Shown here one piece after another: positions 47,158-58,748 of a stretch of DNA of 64,000 bases. The position numbers and the translations under genes are program-made. Where the stretch lies: assembly GCA_003313425.1 (NCBI GenBank), contig NHZP01000008.1, forward strand, positions 806,001 through 870,000, read 5' to 3'. Position 1 is the first letter of the stretch, and the number at the start of each line of letters is the position of its first letter. The stretch is from Pseudopyrenochaeta lycopersici. Taxonomy: Eukaryota; Ascomycota; Dothideomycetes; Pleosporales; Pseudopyrenochaetaceae. Under the pieces are notes generated by a model. It had not been told where the DNA came from. It saw only the letters and a program-made list of their open reading frames with translations, and made no database searches.

Positions 47158-50100
47158 ATGTATCGTCGCGACCCTATACTGTCTTCCTCGCCGCCGCCTA
47201 GTGCATCGCGTTCACGGTCAGGTAGCCCAGACCAGGTGCAAGGAACATACGCCACCCAACCCACGCAGATCCTCGAATCTCGCTCGCCCTTCTTCGCTGC
47301 GCCTACTACTACGCAACCGACGCTCCCACTCACGCCACGCGCGAACCGGATACAGCCCATCGAAGTGTCGCAATTGCAGGTCCCACGTTCATCTCCTGCC
47401 GCTGAGCGCTACTCCTCTCCCGCCCCCATGTCGCAACCGCAGTCGCAGCGTCCGTTTGGCTTCTACAGCAATCCAATGGCACCGCCTGGCACGTCCTTTT
47501 TTCCACCACAAGCCGTTCGCAAGCCGGTCTTTGATCTGACTTCGGACGACCCTCCCGTTGAACCGGATCCAGACGAGGATGAGTCGGAGCGTAGGTCGAA
47601 CATACCACTATCAAAGGTCGAGCTAAGTTCACGGACCTCGAGGGTAGAGGAGACACCTCAAAAACCGACATGGGACCTGTCTAGTTACTCGTACAATCCC
47701 AACAATACGAACGATGCTTCGCGAAAACGCGGCGGCGACGACGACTATGGCTCAAGCACTCCACCGAAAAAGCAAAAGCCTCTACCGCGACAAGGGGGTC
47801 CTTCACGCGCCATGCCCGTGGATCTGACCGAGGATGAGAAGATGACCTTGAGTGACATACCAGACTTCCTTTTGAAGCGCAAGACGGAGCGGTTACAGGC
47901 CATTTTCCCCAATCGATCTGTCAAGCAGTTGTATGAGGCGTTGATCAAGAAGAAGGGTCATTTCGACGATGCCTGCGGCTACCTTGCTGAACAAGACTCT
48001 GAGGACGAACTGCTTAAGTCGCCAAAGATTGGTGTAGCACGAAGCACGACGAACGATGCTACAGTGAAGAAGACGGCACAACGTACACTTAATGCGCCCG
48101 TCAAGTCATTGGCCGAGAAATACTCGCGGCCCTCAATATCAACACAATCGTACAATACACCCAGCACTATCGCAAGCCCGATTGTTATAGACGACGAGCA
48201 GCCGAAACCAAAACGTCGACTTGTACGTGGTCGGCGCAATCGTTCGCCTTCTTCCTCGCCTGCTTCGCCTCCTCGGCCGCAGGTCCAGACGCAGAAGCAG
48301 TTGAAGATTGTCATATCAGATGATGAAGACATCGATGAAGGCGTAGTGGAGGTCATTGATGATGATTCTGATGCTGAAATCTCAGCCCCGGAGCATCGAT
48401 TTGAGGCGACAAGCTTGCTCAATTTCTTCAACACATGCACTGTGGAAGCAATGGTCGATCTCTCAGGCCACAAAGAGGAAGAGATACGTGAAATCTTGGA
48501 CCAGCGCCCGTTCGCGTCGTTGGATGCTATTCGGGACCTTCACGTGGATTTACAGCAAAAGAAAGACACCAAAAAGAAGGCCCGCAAGCCTCGTGTAACA
48601 TTTGGTGCCCGGCTTGTGGAAGCTGCTGAAGACATGTGGGACGCTTATTCGACCATCGACTCAGTCGTCCAACAGTGCGAGGAAAAGGGCAAACCCATGT
48701 TGGCCGGGATGGCTCGTTGGGGTATCAACATCTTTGGCGCTTCCAAAGACGGAGAATTGGATGTCACAACGCTGGACGAGCATAGCGACTCCAGCTCTAC
48801 CCGCGATTCGGGCTATCACACCCCTCGAAGCGGGCACGGGAGTGACGCGGAAGATATCAATGTTCGCAAAACTGCCAGCCGTACAAAACTTTTGGCACAG
48901 CCTTCCATTATGAACGACGATATTGAGCTCAAAGACTACCAGGTCGTCGGCCTTAATTGGCTCAATCTCCTGTGGCAACATGGAATTTCTGGTATCCTGG
49001 CTGACGATATGGGTTTGGGCAAGACTTGCCAGGTCATTGCTTTCCTCTCGCACCTCAAGGAGCAGAAAGTCGGCAAACCAGCGCTCATCATCGTGCCAGG
49101 TTCGACTCTGGAAAATTGGTGTCGTGAGTTCGAGCGTTTTTCCAAGACAATCATCTTCCAACCGTACTACGGCGCGCAAGCTGAACGTAGCGAACTGCAG
49201 TACAATATTCTGGACAACATTGATAATGGACAATGTGATGTTATTATCACAACGTACGACTTGGCATTCAGACCTGCTGATAATCAATTCCTGCGAAAGT
49301 GCAGGCCCGAGGTGTGCATCTTTGACGAAGGTCACGTCTTGAAAAACGCCAACACACTACGGTACAAGAGTCTGATGCGCCTCAATAGTGCCCGATGTAG
49401 GATTCTTCTCACCGGCACGCCGCTCCAGAACAGTTTACAGGAACTCATGTCGATTCTTGGTTTCCTTATGCCTAAAGTCTTCTATGGGGGCACGGATGAC
49501 GATAACATCCAAGAAATGCTGCAGGTCCTGTTCAAGCACAAGGCCAAGGTCACAGAGAGCGACTCTCACAGCTCGCTCCTTTCTGCGCAGCGCATCGAGC
49601 GGGCTCGCACAATGCTGACGCCCTTCATTCTCCGACGGAAAAAGGCACAAGTGCTCAAACACTTACCAAAGAAGACCAGCCGCGTCGAGTACTGTGAGCA
49701 AACCAAGACGCAGAAGCAGCTGTACGATGAGCAGCTTGAGCGCCAGCGTAAGATCTTGCAGGATCGAGCAGCCGGTCTTCTCGTCAAGGATCATGCGAAT
49801 GTGATGATGAAGCTTCGTCAGGCTGCTATTCATCCACTGTTGTTCCGTCATCGTTACGATGACAAGAAGATCCGACAAATGTCGAAGGCTTGTTTGAGAG
49901 AAGACACGTTCGCTGAGAGCAATCCCGATATCATCTACGAAGAGCTCCAGCTATACCAGGATTATCAATGCCACCAACTCGCGACCAAATACCCTGGAGC
50001 GCTTAAGAAGTTCCAACTGCAGAAGAAGGAATGGATGGATTCTGGTAAAGTTGTTAAGCTGCTCGAGCTTCTCAAGAAATACAAAGAGAATGGCGATCGC

Positions 50101-50706
50101 GCCCTCGTCTTCTCACAATTTACTTCAGTGATGGACATCCTAGGCTGGGTCTTTGACGATCACGATATCAATTTCATGCGCATGGATGGCTCAACACCCA
50201 TTGCCGAGCGGCAGAGTCTGATGGACGTCTTCTACCAGGACGAAAGCATACAACTCTTCATGATCAGCACAAAATCTGGTGGTGCAGGTATCAATCTTGC
50301 CTGTGCCAACAAGGTCATCATCTTTGATTCCTCATTCAACCCACAGGACGATATCCAGGCCGAGAACCGCGCCCATCGCGTAGGCCAGACCAGAGAAGTC
50401 GAGGTTGTTCGACTTGTTACAAAGGGCACTGTTGAAGAGCAGATCTATGCTCTTGGTATCAGCAAGCTGGAACTTGACAAGATGATCCAGGGAGAGGAAT
50501 CGGAAGAGCCTGCTGCTGGCAAGAAGAAGAAGGCCGACGCAGACACTGGTGCGAAACTCAGCAAGGCGGAAGAAGCAGGAATCGAGGCTGTTGAGCAGAT
50601 GTTACTGGAGCAGATGAAGAAGGATTCAGATAACAAGGGCAGCGATGTAAAGGAGCAGTTTCTAAATGGCTTGAAGAAGGCGGGTTTGGATGTCAGCGCT
50701 GCTTGA
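47158..50706 (+). CDS. fun30: Fun30/SMARCAD1 SNF2-family chromatin remodeler
   Basis: This is a single exon of 1182 residues. The N-terminal 220 residues are Ser/Pro-rich. A CUE-like ubiquitin-binding segment lies at about 224-279 (IPDFLLKRKTERLQAIFPNR...ALIKKKGHFDDACGYL). A helical block (FNTCTVEAMVDLSGHKEEEI) precedes the motor. The ATPase starts near residue 590 (ELKDYQVVGLNWL), with Walker A DDMGLGKT, DEGH at about 723 and LTGTPLQNS. The helicase C lobe spans about 960-1110, with STKSGGAGINLACA and QAENRAHRVGQTREV. Fun30 evicts or slides nucleosomes in silent chromatin and at resected DNA breaks. The tail is Lys/Glu-rich. Internal Met residues exist, but this start keeps the whole N-terminus. 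Confidence 0.96.
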   Translation: MYRRDPILSSSPPPSASRSRSGSPDQVQGTYATQPTQILESRSPFFAAPTTTQPTLPLTPRANRIQPIEVSQLQVPRSSPAAERYSSPAPMSQPQSQRPFGFYSNPMAPPGTSFFPPQAVRKPVFDLTSDDPPVEPDPDEDESERRSNIPLSKVELSSRTSRVEETPQKPTWDLSSYSYNPNNTNDASRKRGGDDDYGSSTPPKKQKPLPRQGGPSRAMPVDLTEDEKMTLSDIPDFLLKRKTERLQAIFPNRSVKQLYEALIKKKGHFDDACGYLAEQDSEDELLKSPKIGVARSTTNDATVKKTAQRTLNAPVKSLAEKYSRPSISTQSYNTPSTIASPIVIDDEQPKPKRRLVRGRRNRSPSSSPASPPRPQVQTQKQLKIVISDDEDIDEGVVEVIDDDSDAEISAPEHRFEATSLLNFFNTCTVEAMVDLSGHKEEEIREILDQRPFASLDAIRDLHVDLQQKKDTKKKARKPRVTFGARLVEAAEDMWDAYSTIDSVVQQCEEKGKPMLAGMARWGINIFGASKDGELDVTTLDEHSDSSSTRDSGYHTPRSGHGSDAEDINVRKTASRTKLLAQPSIMNDDIELKDYQVVGLNWLNLLWQHGISGILADDMGLGKTCQVIAFLSHLKEQKVGKPALIIVPGSTLENWCREFERFSKTIIFQPYYGAQAERSELQYNILDNIDNGQCDVIITTYDLAFRPADNQFLRKCRPEVCIFDEGHVLKNANTLRYKSLMRLNSARCRILLTGTPLQNSLQELMSILGFLMPKVFYGGTDDDNIQEMLQVLFKHKAKVTESDSHSSLLSAQRIERARTMLTPFILRRKKAQVLKHLPKKTSRVEYCEQTKTQKQLYDEQLERQRKILQDRAAGLLVKDHANVMMKLRQAAIHPLLFRHRYDDKKIRQMSKACLREDTFAESNPDIIYEELQLYQDYQCHQLATKYPGALKKFQLQKKEWMDSGKVVKLLELLKKYKENGDRALVFSQFTSVMDILGWVFDDHDINFMRMDGSTPIAERQSLMDVFYQDESIQLFMISTKSGGAGINLACANKVIIFDSSFNPQDDIQAENRAHRVGQTREVEVVRLVTKGTVEEQIYALGISKLELDKMIQGEESEEPAAGKKKKADADTGAKLSKAEEAGIEAVEQMLLEQMKKDSDNKGSDVKEQFLNGLKKAGLDVSAA

Positions 50707-51124
50707 GCGAGCGAGACGGCGCCACAGTTTGCTCATACAATCTAGCTTAAGCGGATGGCATGGGATGTTTGCACTAGCCACGGGCTTGCCATAACGCCTG
50801 GATTGTAGGGATATTGGCATACACAAGGTGATTTGAGTATTTCAATTTTGTAAAGCATAGCGTTGGCGTATTTTAAGACGGGCATACCCGTGTGTCAATC
50901 GCCATGGGTTAGTCGATCCAGGGGGCGTTAGCCACAATCACACGTTCACCATATCTCCCCTGTTTTATACTCTGGTTGATATCGTATCCAACTGAGATCA
51001 GAAACCTCACTCTACAAACATCAGGCAGCGTGGAAATGTCATGGAATTAATTAACTCGCTCATGCATGCTTCCTCCCAAGATGATTGTCTGTAAGTTATC
51101 ATATACAGCAGTAGAATAGAGTAC
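50707..51124. other. Convergent intergenic region
   Basis: 3' UTRs of fun30 and the acidic-tail gene. Nothing else is seen. Confidence 0.5.
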
Positions 51125-52598
51125 TTATTTCTTTGCGCTCACGCCTGCCTTGTTGGCGGCTTTTGGGTCCTGCTTCTGTGTCTTGGCGGCGACGGCGGGT
51201 TTCGCCTTCTCCTTTTCCTCCTCTGAGCTCTCTTCTTCACTCTCTTCTTCATTGTCATCATCATCGTCGTCATCCTCTTCCTCTTCCTCTTCCTCTTCTT
51301 TCTTTGAAACCTCCTTCTTGGCTACGACCTTGGGCTGCGTCTTTTTTACTTCCTCTTCACTCTCTTCCTCCTCACTCTCCTCTTCATCATCATCATCGTC
51401 GTCGTCGTCTTCACTGCTCTCCTCCTTGGTTGCTGCCTTGGGCTTGGCCGCTTTCTCATCCTTCGCCGCCACCACCGCCTTATCCTCCTCTTCTTCCTCT
51501 TCCTCCTCTTCCTCCTCACTCTCTTCTTCCGAGCTCTCCTCTTCCGCTGGACTCTCCTTCTTCGCCACTCCCTGGGCCTTCGTGTCCTTCGTTACCTCCT
51601 TGGCTTTCGTGTCCCTCTTCCCCTCTTCTGAATTTTCATCTTCCGAACTCTCCTCGTCGTCTTCGTCTTCGTCGTCATCATCATCTTCCTCTTCTTCACT
51701 ACTTTCTTCCTTAACCGCCGTCGCCTTCTCAACTTTCTTGATTTCCCCCTTACTTGTTTCACCAACGGGCGCTTTCTGCGTTGTAGATATTGGGCCTGAG
51801 TTCAAGGCTGGGTTTGCAGCGTCAGCGTGCATCGAAGGAGGAGCGTGTACGGGTTTTTGTAGATCAGAGAGCTTTGGTAGCTTGGGCTGCGCCAGTGCTG
51901 GCGCTTTTGTGCTTCCGGCTGCTTTGGAGGTAGCGGGAGTTGGTGTTTGAGGCAATGGTATTGAGCGAGGAGAGAGGATACCGCCTTTCGCAGGACTCTT
52001 CACCGGAGTCGCAGAGGTTGGCGTGTTCGTTTTCTCAGTAAGTAATGGGTTGGTTGTCGATATCTTTGCCGGCGCTTGCTTCTTTGAAGCAGCTATCTTC
52101 GCAGCTTCAGCACCTAATTGACGAATCGCGAGGTTCTGCTCTGAGCTCGGTGGCGCCACAGTCTCCTTCTTTGTAGCCGTGGACGAAGATGCAGGTGCGG
52201 CAGCAGGCGGTGCAGCAGGTTTAGCGGGTAGAGCCGTGAATGCCGTGGTGACACCTAATGCTTCTCTTATCTCATCGTATTCATTCCACTCCTCGATCTC
52301 CTCGATGCCCTGGCTTTCTGTTAGCCTTGCACCCCTACAATAAGCTGGTGGCAGTATGTACCCCAAGAACATATCCTTCCTTGACTATCAGCGGGAGCTT
52401 CTTCCCACTGGCTCTTCGCTGGAAGAGCTTCTTTGCTAGCTCATCTGTTGCTGTGTCCTTGTACTTGAACGGGATCTTGTTGGCTTTCAGGATTGTCTCG
52501 ATGCGCGAGGTAGCTGTGACAATATGTGAAGATCCAGCAGTCAATGATGTGAAGAGGTAGATCGTTGGATCCTTATCGTAGACGCTGAGCTCGGTCAT
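51125..52598 (-). CDS. SH3BGR-like thioredoxin-fold protein with long acidic tail
   Basis: Exons 52598-52362 and 52309-51125 give 473 residues. The first ~105 residues form an SH3BGR/glutaredoxin-like domain: TIYLFTSLTAGSSHIVTATS, then ETILKANKIPFKYKD, KKLPLIVKEGYVLGG and IEEIEEWNEYDEIREALG. It lacks the CxxC redox pair. An Ala/Pro/Lys/Thr region (about 105-275) follows, then about 175 residues (275-452) dominated by Glu, Asp and Ser in blocks alternating with Lys/Ala blocks, with uninterrupted runs of up to 10 acids, and a basic end (TQKQDPKAANKAGVSAKK). The 52-nt intron has a CTAAC branch site and a nearby AG. The tail resembles nucleolar or histone-chaperone acidic tails, but that is only compositional. 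Function unknown. Confidence 0.85.
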
Positions 52599-53017
52599 GG
52601 CTGTTGCAATGCTTGGGGGGGATACGCTATCGATGTGGATGTACGCAGGGCTTTGGGCCAGGAAGGACGAGCAATGAGGCAATATAGCAAAGGCTTCTTA
52701 TCTGAACATCAACAAGATTGGAAGATGGCGTGGAGCGACAGTGGTTTCACCAGACTGGAATGCTTCAGAGCGAGGGTGATGCAACGCGGGACCCTGCGTG
52801 GCCGATGCGGGGCGCGGAGCTAGGACCCTGATTCTAGTTCTGAAGAAACCATCACTCGAGGAGGGATTGATAATTAAGCATCGAAACTTAAATAGGCCTA
52901 CTTTATATATGTGTAGGTGTGCTTGCAATAACAGTTCCAAGATAACGACATTAGGTATTATACAAAATCCCAAGGATCATCCAAGCAATAATCAGTACTT
53001 CGTTTCCTCAATTGACA
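52599..53017. other. Intergenic region
   Basis: Promoter of the acidic-tail gene and 3' end of the bZIP gene. No other feature. Confidence 0.5.
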
Positions 53018-54549
53018 TTAAGTGACTGGCGTAGGATTGCCATTCGAGTATTTTCCAGCGAGGACAGTCATCAAGGCATCGCTGACCTCGAACTCCTCAA
53101 GCACTGCGCCAAAGCTGTGGACAGTGTCAGCAAGGCCACATTCATTGGGAAAAGGTAAACCCACCCGTAGCATCGTACTTTGGCGAGCAGCTCTCCTTTG
53201 ATCAGTTCGATTTCCTCCTTGGTCAAATCTCTGAACTTTTCGTCTCGCAGGATTTTCGCCCAAGCCATGATTGGCGTAATCTCCCCGTCAAGGGGTAGAC
53301 GATTGCTGAGATCCAGCAGCTTCAAAAGATCCGGCATCCTAACGTCCGGCATTTGGTGTGGATACTTTTCTTGTGGGCTGTTTACAATATGCGCATCTGG
53401 TGGCGCTGTTGCCATAAGCGCGTGCCCGCTAATCGTTTCGTCGGCATCGTGGGCGCGTACCATCAAGAATTGCATGTGGTCCATGCAAGGGCGCTCGAGA
53501 CTGGAGGACGCAGTCGTCAGCTCGGAGCGCAGACGTTGATGAAACTAGATAACGTACGGACGGCCAAAAGAAAGAAAGGAAAAAGGTGATATAACGAGCG
53601 AGGAAAATTATTGTTGGGGTGGAGGAGAAAGATAGGGCGTTCGATCGTACGTTAACACGAAGTCTATCCCGATCTGATCATAATCCAGTCCATTTTGTTG
53701 GTGCCGACTTGTTTGCTGGCCTTGCTGTTGCATGTGCAAAGGCTGTTGGCCCAAATTATCGTGGGAGATCGATCCACGATGCTGTAGACTTTGGGGTGGT
53801 GATGTATACCCAGTGGATGCTGATCCTGGGCCATAACCTGATACGCTGCCGCTCGAGCTTCCGTACGCTGAAGCTCCTACCTGGGCAATGCCATTGATGG
53901 GAGGGGTGGAGAGGTCAAATGAGATGCCATGGGCCATTAGTAGTTCTTTCAGGCGCCGATTTTCTTCTGCGAAAGCGTCTCGTTCCCGTGAAGTAGTAGC
54001 GAACGTGTCTTTGAGACGAATGACTTCCTGCTCGAGGGCTTTGATGTACATCTCTTTCCTCTCTCGATGCGTCCTTCAATAAAAATTAGCACATGCCCCT
54101 ATGACAGTCGATGCACACATTACCTTTGTGCCTGACGGTTCAGTTCCTGTCGCCGGGTCATAGCCGGCTTACTATCTGGCTTAGGGCCTCTCCTCTTCGG
54201 CGGTTGGCCATCTGCGCTTGATCAGTACTGCGCGAGAGCAGGTCCCTGGAAATGCCAAACCTCTTGTCGTCTTCTTTTCCGTTAGGCTTTTGAAAAAACC
54301 AAACTGCGCTAGCGGACTTTTGGATTCACTGCCTATTGATTGCCATTGCCCTGTACTCTCCATATCTGACGCAAAACCAGCCAAACTACCCCTCCTGCTG
54401 CCGCTGATACTCATCTCAGAGAGACATTCCGAAGGCCGGCGGGACGCAGCAGGAGAAGGGTAGTCGTTGGTAGCGCCAGCTGGAGGGTAATCGGGCGCCA
54501 TGGTTAGCACATGCGCGTCTGGCCAGGACATATAACGATTATGCGACAT
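53018..54549 (-). CDS. bZIP transcription factor
   Basis: Exons 54549-54261, 54211-54124, 54073-53651, 53500-53165 and 53114-53018 join in frame to 410 residues. The basic region reads MTRRQELNRQAQRTHRERKE, with the N-x7-R DNA-contact signature, and flows into a leucine-zipper-like heptad (MYIKALEQEVIRLKDTFATT). The basic region is split across two exons. A Gly/Ser/Gln-rich linker follows, then a conserved-looking C-terminal half: IGIDFVLTLERPCMDHMQFL, PDVRMPDLLKLLDLSNRLPL and ELLAKVRCYGFGAVLEE. The C-terminal block is split off by a 150-nt intron and could be mistaken for a separate gene; the frame and the joined sequence argue for one protein. Target genes are unknown. The AQR signature is only loosely like Yap/AP-1. 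Confidence 0.9.
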
Positions 54550-56481
54550 AATTTTGACTAAGGACGTAGTTAAGGAAATAACGAGTAAAAAAGATTACAA
54601 TAGGTGTATGTGTAGAGAGCTTGGACGCGATATAACGGTAGAACTGCCGTGTATATGTAGTATATCCTCAGCCCTGAGACAACAGATGGAGGCAACTGTT
54701 CGCATACTCGCCTGTTGTCTATGCATCGATGCCAACATCCGGCAAGCATGAAACCCGTGGGTGCACGTGAGCAACCATTATGCTGACCAGGACAATTTCT
54801 GCCTTGACGAGACTCATCTTGTCTCCGCAGCGTGCTTCTGAACGAGGAGCACAGAGATACGAAGAGCATCGACAGAAATCGGCCAATGGTGGAAGTTCTC
54901 ACTCCGGGCCAAGCACAAAATGTGGGAGTCGCGAGGCGAAGACAAAACAAACTCGACTTCAAACGCAGAGCGATTAAAGCATTGGAGTTGCCAAGGAACC
55001 AGTCTGAACTTACCACTGCCATTTTGGTAGTCTGTGTCCCCAATTGAGGGGTCGATCTTAATAGTAGCCATGCTATGCAAGTCGCATTAAGGCAACGCGT
55101 ATACCTTGAGTCCAAACAGTTCACCGCTTTGGCGCGGCTATCGCAGAGAACCGTGGCTTTGGAGTTGACCCCCCACTAAAGGCCTGTCAGTCAACGTTCA
55201 ACCCCTGCGCACATCCGAAACGTACAGATCGGAGGAGAATTGTGAGCCCTCAACGGTTGGGACCACGCAACGGGGCCGAAGCGAGTTTCTGGAACGACGA
55301 AATCAACAAGAGCTCGTGTAAGCTTCTGTTAAACTTCGGCGAATTTGTGCGGGTGATGCTTGACCTTGGGGACGGGCAAAACGGTCGTGGAAGGGGTGTG
55401 TAGTGGCACGGGTAGGGAGTGGCTGAAGTACAATTGAGACGTGAGGTGGTGCTCGATGTGTCGCAGATCCGGGGGTCAAATAGTAGGACGGGAGAGGGCG
55501 AACGGCCTGACGGCCAAAAGGGAGCCTCGGGAAGAGCTCTTACACTTACAGTGCGATGTTTAACGCAATTCAGCGGCGACTGGTCCCGCAAAGTAATGCG
55601 CTCGTGTACGCAACTGAGGTCATTGCACAGCCCCGGCCGGGGATTTGGAATTTCGGCTGGCCGTTAAAGGTACACGAAGGCGTCAATGCGCGGAGCGAGC
55701 CAGACTGCTTCTTAGTCAACCAGAGAGTAGCGCGGCGGAGGTAAGGAGCACAGCGGACTAATTCGTCGCCTCCGTCGAGCTTGGAACGGTCGAGTTGCGG
55801 CTCTGCAACAATCTAGAGCTACAAAGGGTCCATGGGCTGTACGCTGCTGTGGGTGGTCGCAACAATCAAGCGGCGAACAATACAGTGGTAGGCAGCTGGG
55901 AAGAACACAAAGAGCAACAATTGCAGCTGAGGACACGCAAGACGCTTTATTCTTCTCGTGAAGCGCCCTGGACGGCTGATGCGGGTGCTGACGAGAGGTC
56001 GAGGCCTCGCTGCATGCATGCGGGCTTGGGAGCCGGTGCCGCGGCGATCTTGTCCATTGCTGGCCATTCCTGGGATCGCGCCTCAAGGAGGACCCTCCGA
56101 CGAATTCGGAGGGCTTGTTGAAGGCACGCTCCTTGTCATATGTGCTCGAATCTACATATTTTTAGGATCCTCCGCCACAAGAACGCGACGACCTCGTTGC
56201 ATTTGCGGGGACGGCCCATCACTAGCAGATTGCATGCCTGCAACGAATCCTCCAGGTGCTTCCGCCCAGCTGGTGTCTGACAAAGCATCTGTTTACCCTT
56301 GCCTTGTCTACACATTACATTGCTGCGCGGTTAGTGCCACGAACAGAACATCAAATATGCGACCAAACAGATATCATGCGCAGCTGGACAGTTCTGGTGG
56401 AGAATGGGCCGAGTTTCAGATCTCAATTAATTCTTGGCTGCACCTACATGCACGCAGATCTACAACAAAGTAAATCGATGT
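54550..56481. other. Intergenic region, 1.9 kb, with a possible small exon
   Basis: bZIP promoter and AKR 3' region. On the minus strand an ATG at 55071 opens a 58-nt frame that ends at a consensus donor (GTAAGT, just below 55014). No convincing second exon was found. Other frames here are unsupported. Confidence 0.35.
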
Positions 56482-57719
56482 CTACGGCTTGTTGTCAAGA
56501 ATATTCTCGATTTCCTCCATGATCTCAGGCGTCAACTTGGAGAGTATCTTGAGAGCGCCACAGTTATCGTGGACCTGCTGCGGCTTCGTTGCTCCGAGGA
56601 TGACCGTGCTGACATTCGGGTCTATCAGAGAAGGGGGCACGAAGTTAGTGTATGTTCCACAGGCATTTCGACGATAATCACTTACTTTTAGCAGCCCAAG
56701 CGAGTGCAAGTTGTGTGGTGGTGCCTCCCAGTTTCTCAGCAATCTTAGACAACTCCTTGACCTTCTTGATCTTTGTTTGACCTTCTTCGCTCTTGAGTGC
56801 CTCGATCTTGCTCTTCATCATGTCCGTGTTGTTCGCGAAACGGCTGCCCTCAGGAATTCCGTCATTGTATTTGCCGGTCAACATCCCGGAGTCTAAGGGG
56901 CTCCAGATAGTAGTACCGTACGAGTAGTCCTTATATAGCGGTGCGTACTCCTTCTCAAAACGCTCGCGATAGAAAGCATTGTACTGTGGCTGCTCGGCAA
57001 TGGGTGCGATAAGATTGTACTTCTCCGCAATCTGGGTTGCTTCTTGGATCTGCTCGGCATTCCATTCGCTCGTACCCCAATAATATGCCAAATTCATATG
57101 AATGGTTTGCGTGAAAGCTTCGACGATCTCCTTCATCGGCACGCTGCGACAGTGTTAGCATACGCATATAAAGTGACAGCATACTCAACATACTCAGGGT
57201 CATGGCGATGAGCGAATACAATATCCACGTAAGGCGTCTGGAGGCGCGCCAGGGAACTCTTAAGGCCCTCAATAATGTGCTTCTTTGAAAGCCCCCTTTA
57301 AATCAGTTAGTGCTTGAATGGCTAGAAATGTTTGCCAACATACCTGGTGTTTGGCTCCTTCCGCCTAGTTCCAAAGAATATCTGTTCCCGCCTGTCAGCC
57401 TCACCATTGTTGTAGTCCAATGTATGATCTGTTTAACCTTTGTTGACAAGACAAACTCATCCCGTGGCCAAGCCAATTCCTTGAGTGCCTGCCCCATTTC
57501 GAGCTCGCACTCTCCGGACGCATAAGTCTCAGCAGTGTCGTAGAAATTGATGCCATTGTCCCAGGCTGCCTGCATACAGTCCTTGACGATGGATCCTTTC
57601 TGAGTTCCACCATAGGTGAGCCATCCTCCAAGTGACAGGACTGACACCTTGAGGCCAGCGGGTCCCAGGCGCCGGAACTCCATGTCCTTGGGGTCAAATT
57701 TGGATTCTACAGCAGGCAT
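56482..57719 (-). CDS. Aldo-keto reductase, Kv channel beta-subunit type
   Basis: Exons 57719-57438, 57381-57344, 57295-57194, 57143-56686 and 56621-56482 give 339 residues; the second exon is only 38 nt. The AKR barrel shows catalytic residues in their usual settings: Asp and Tyr in [15 protein letters not shown], Lys in EFVLSTK and His in [18 protein letters not shown]-like [17 protein letters not shown] and [16 protein letters not shown] (NADPH site) place it with the fungal relatives of shaker-type K+ channel beta subunits. These reduce aldehydes or ketones with NADPH. No channel gene is nearby. The donor after DPD is GTATGT; the alternative downstream break would leave the frame wrong. 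Confidence 0.92.
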
Positions 57720-58748
57720 TGTGAATTACGAAGACGATACAATTGTCGAAGACGAACAAGATTTAGCAGAAGAGACAGTAAGGCGATGCTTGTAGGAGTC
57801 GAAGCGGATTGCCTCTGTACAATGAGGGGCACGGCGCATTGAGCGCTTGGTGGGGCAAATTTCCAATCGTCATGATGTCAGCCCCAAATGGGGCAGGCGG
57901 GAAGGAGGTAAATACGGTAAGTGCCTCCGCGGAAGCGAACATCGGCTGCAAGGGCCCGCCGCATTCGGTTGCGTTCAGCTGAAGCTGAACTCTCTCCAAC
58001 GACGCAATAACGAGGCGCAATAATAGGCGCTTTCCACCAGCCATGTTCGATGAGTTGATGTGGGGCGAACGCACGAACGCACAAACACAGTATTGGGCGG
58101 CCTGTCATCCGCTGGGTGCTTCGGAATCTCTGGTAAGCAACAGTAAGAGCTCATCAGGGCGCGGAAGACCATCATATCTGCCCAGTGATGACCATGTGAG
58201 GGAAGGTAGCTGGCTAGTTGTGTTTCCTATCATAAGCTCAATTCGGATCGGATAGGTAGAATTGGCAGAAGCTTGGTGAACTTGACACACTCGTGTGTTT
58301 CGAAACACGCCAGCTTCGTGCCAGTTACCCAATCACAGCCACATGGCGCGTCATCACGTGTACGCCCTGTATACCATTGCCAGCAAGGATTGGCAGGCTC
58401 TCCACTTTCGTATTGAGAGCACTCAGCCCCTGATAGTGCTCACCGTTACACTAAAGAATGTGCTGGTGCGCTCCATATATTCTACGCCTTCCCTTGGCTC
58501 ATAACACTGCCTACCTTTACTCCCTCTATTCCCTTTCTTCAGCTTAAGGCTTTGTTATTTTCAGTGCGTTGTCTCTGCTGGTCCAAGACATTCCTTTCAA
58601 TCGTTTGTTCAAATACCCTTCGCTTCATTTCGAACACTCTCTTCAATCAAACATCTTGACATCCAGACGCCCTTGACCATCTATTGGTACAGCCTCAGAG
58701 TGAAATTTAAACCTCGAACACCATCTACAAATCTACAACAATAAAATC
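57720..58748. promoter_or_regulatory. Divergent promoter region, AKR / secreted protein
   Basis: About 1 kb between two divergent genes. The 250 nt before 58749 are C/T-rich, as in a leader. No other gene is recognised. Confidence 0.5.

Noticed and set aside
51150..51950. Plus-strand ORF of 266 aa, Ser-rich, opposite the acidic gene
   Set aside because: It is the antisense mirror of Glu/Asp codons (GAA/GAG/GAT give TTC/CTC/ATC and shifted Ser codons). It has no domain and exists only because of the low-complexity tail.
53018..53500. Separate small gene downstream of the bZIP factor
   Set aside because: The frame, the splice sites at 53651/53500 and the joined sequence (IGIDFVLTLERPCMDHM) show it is the 3' half of the bZIP gene.
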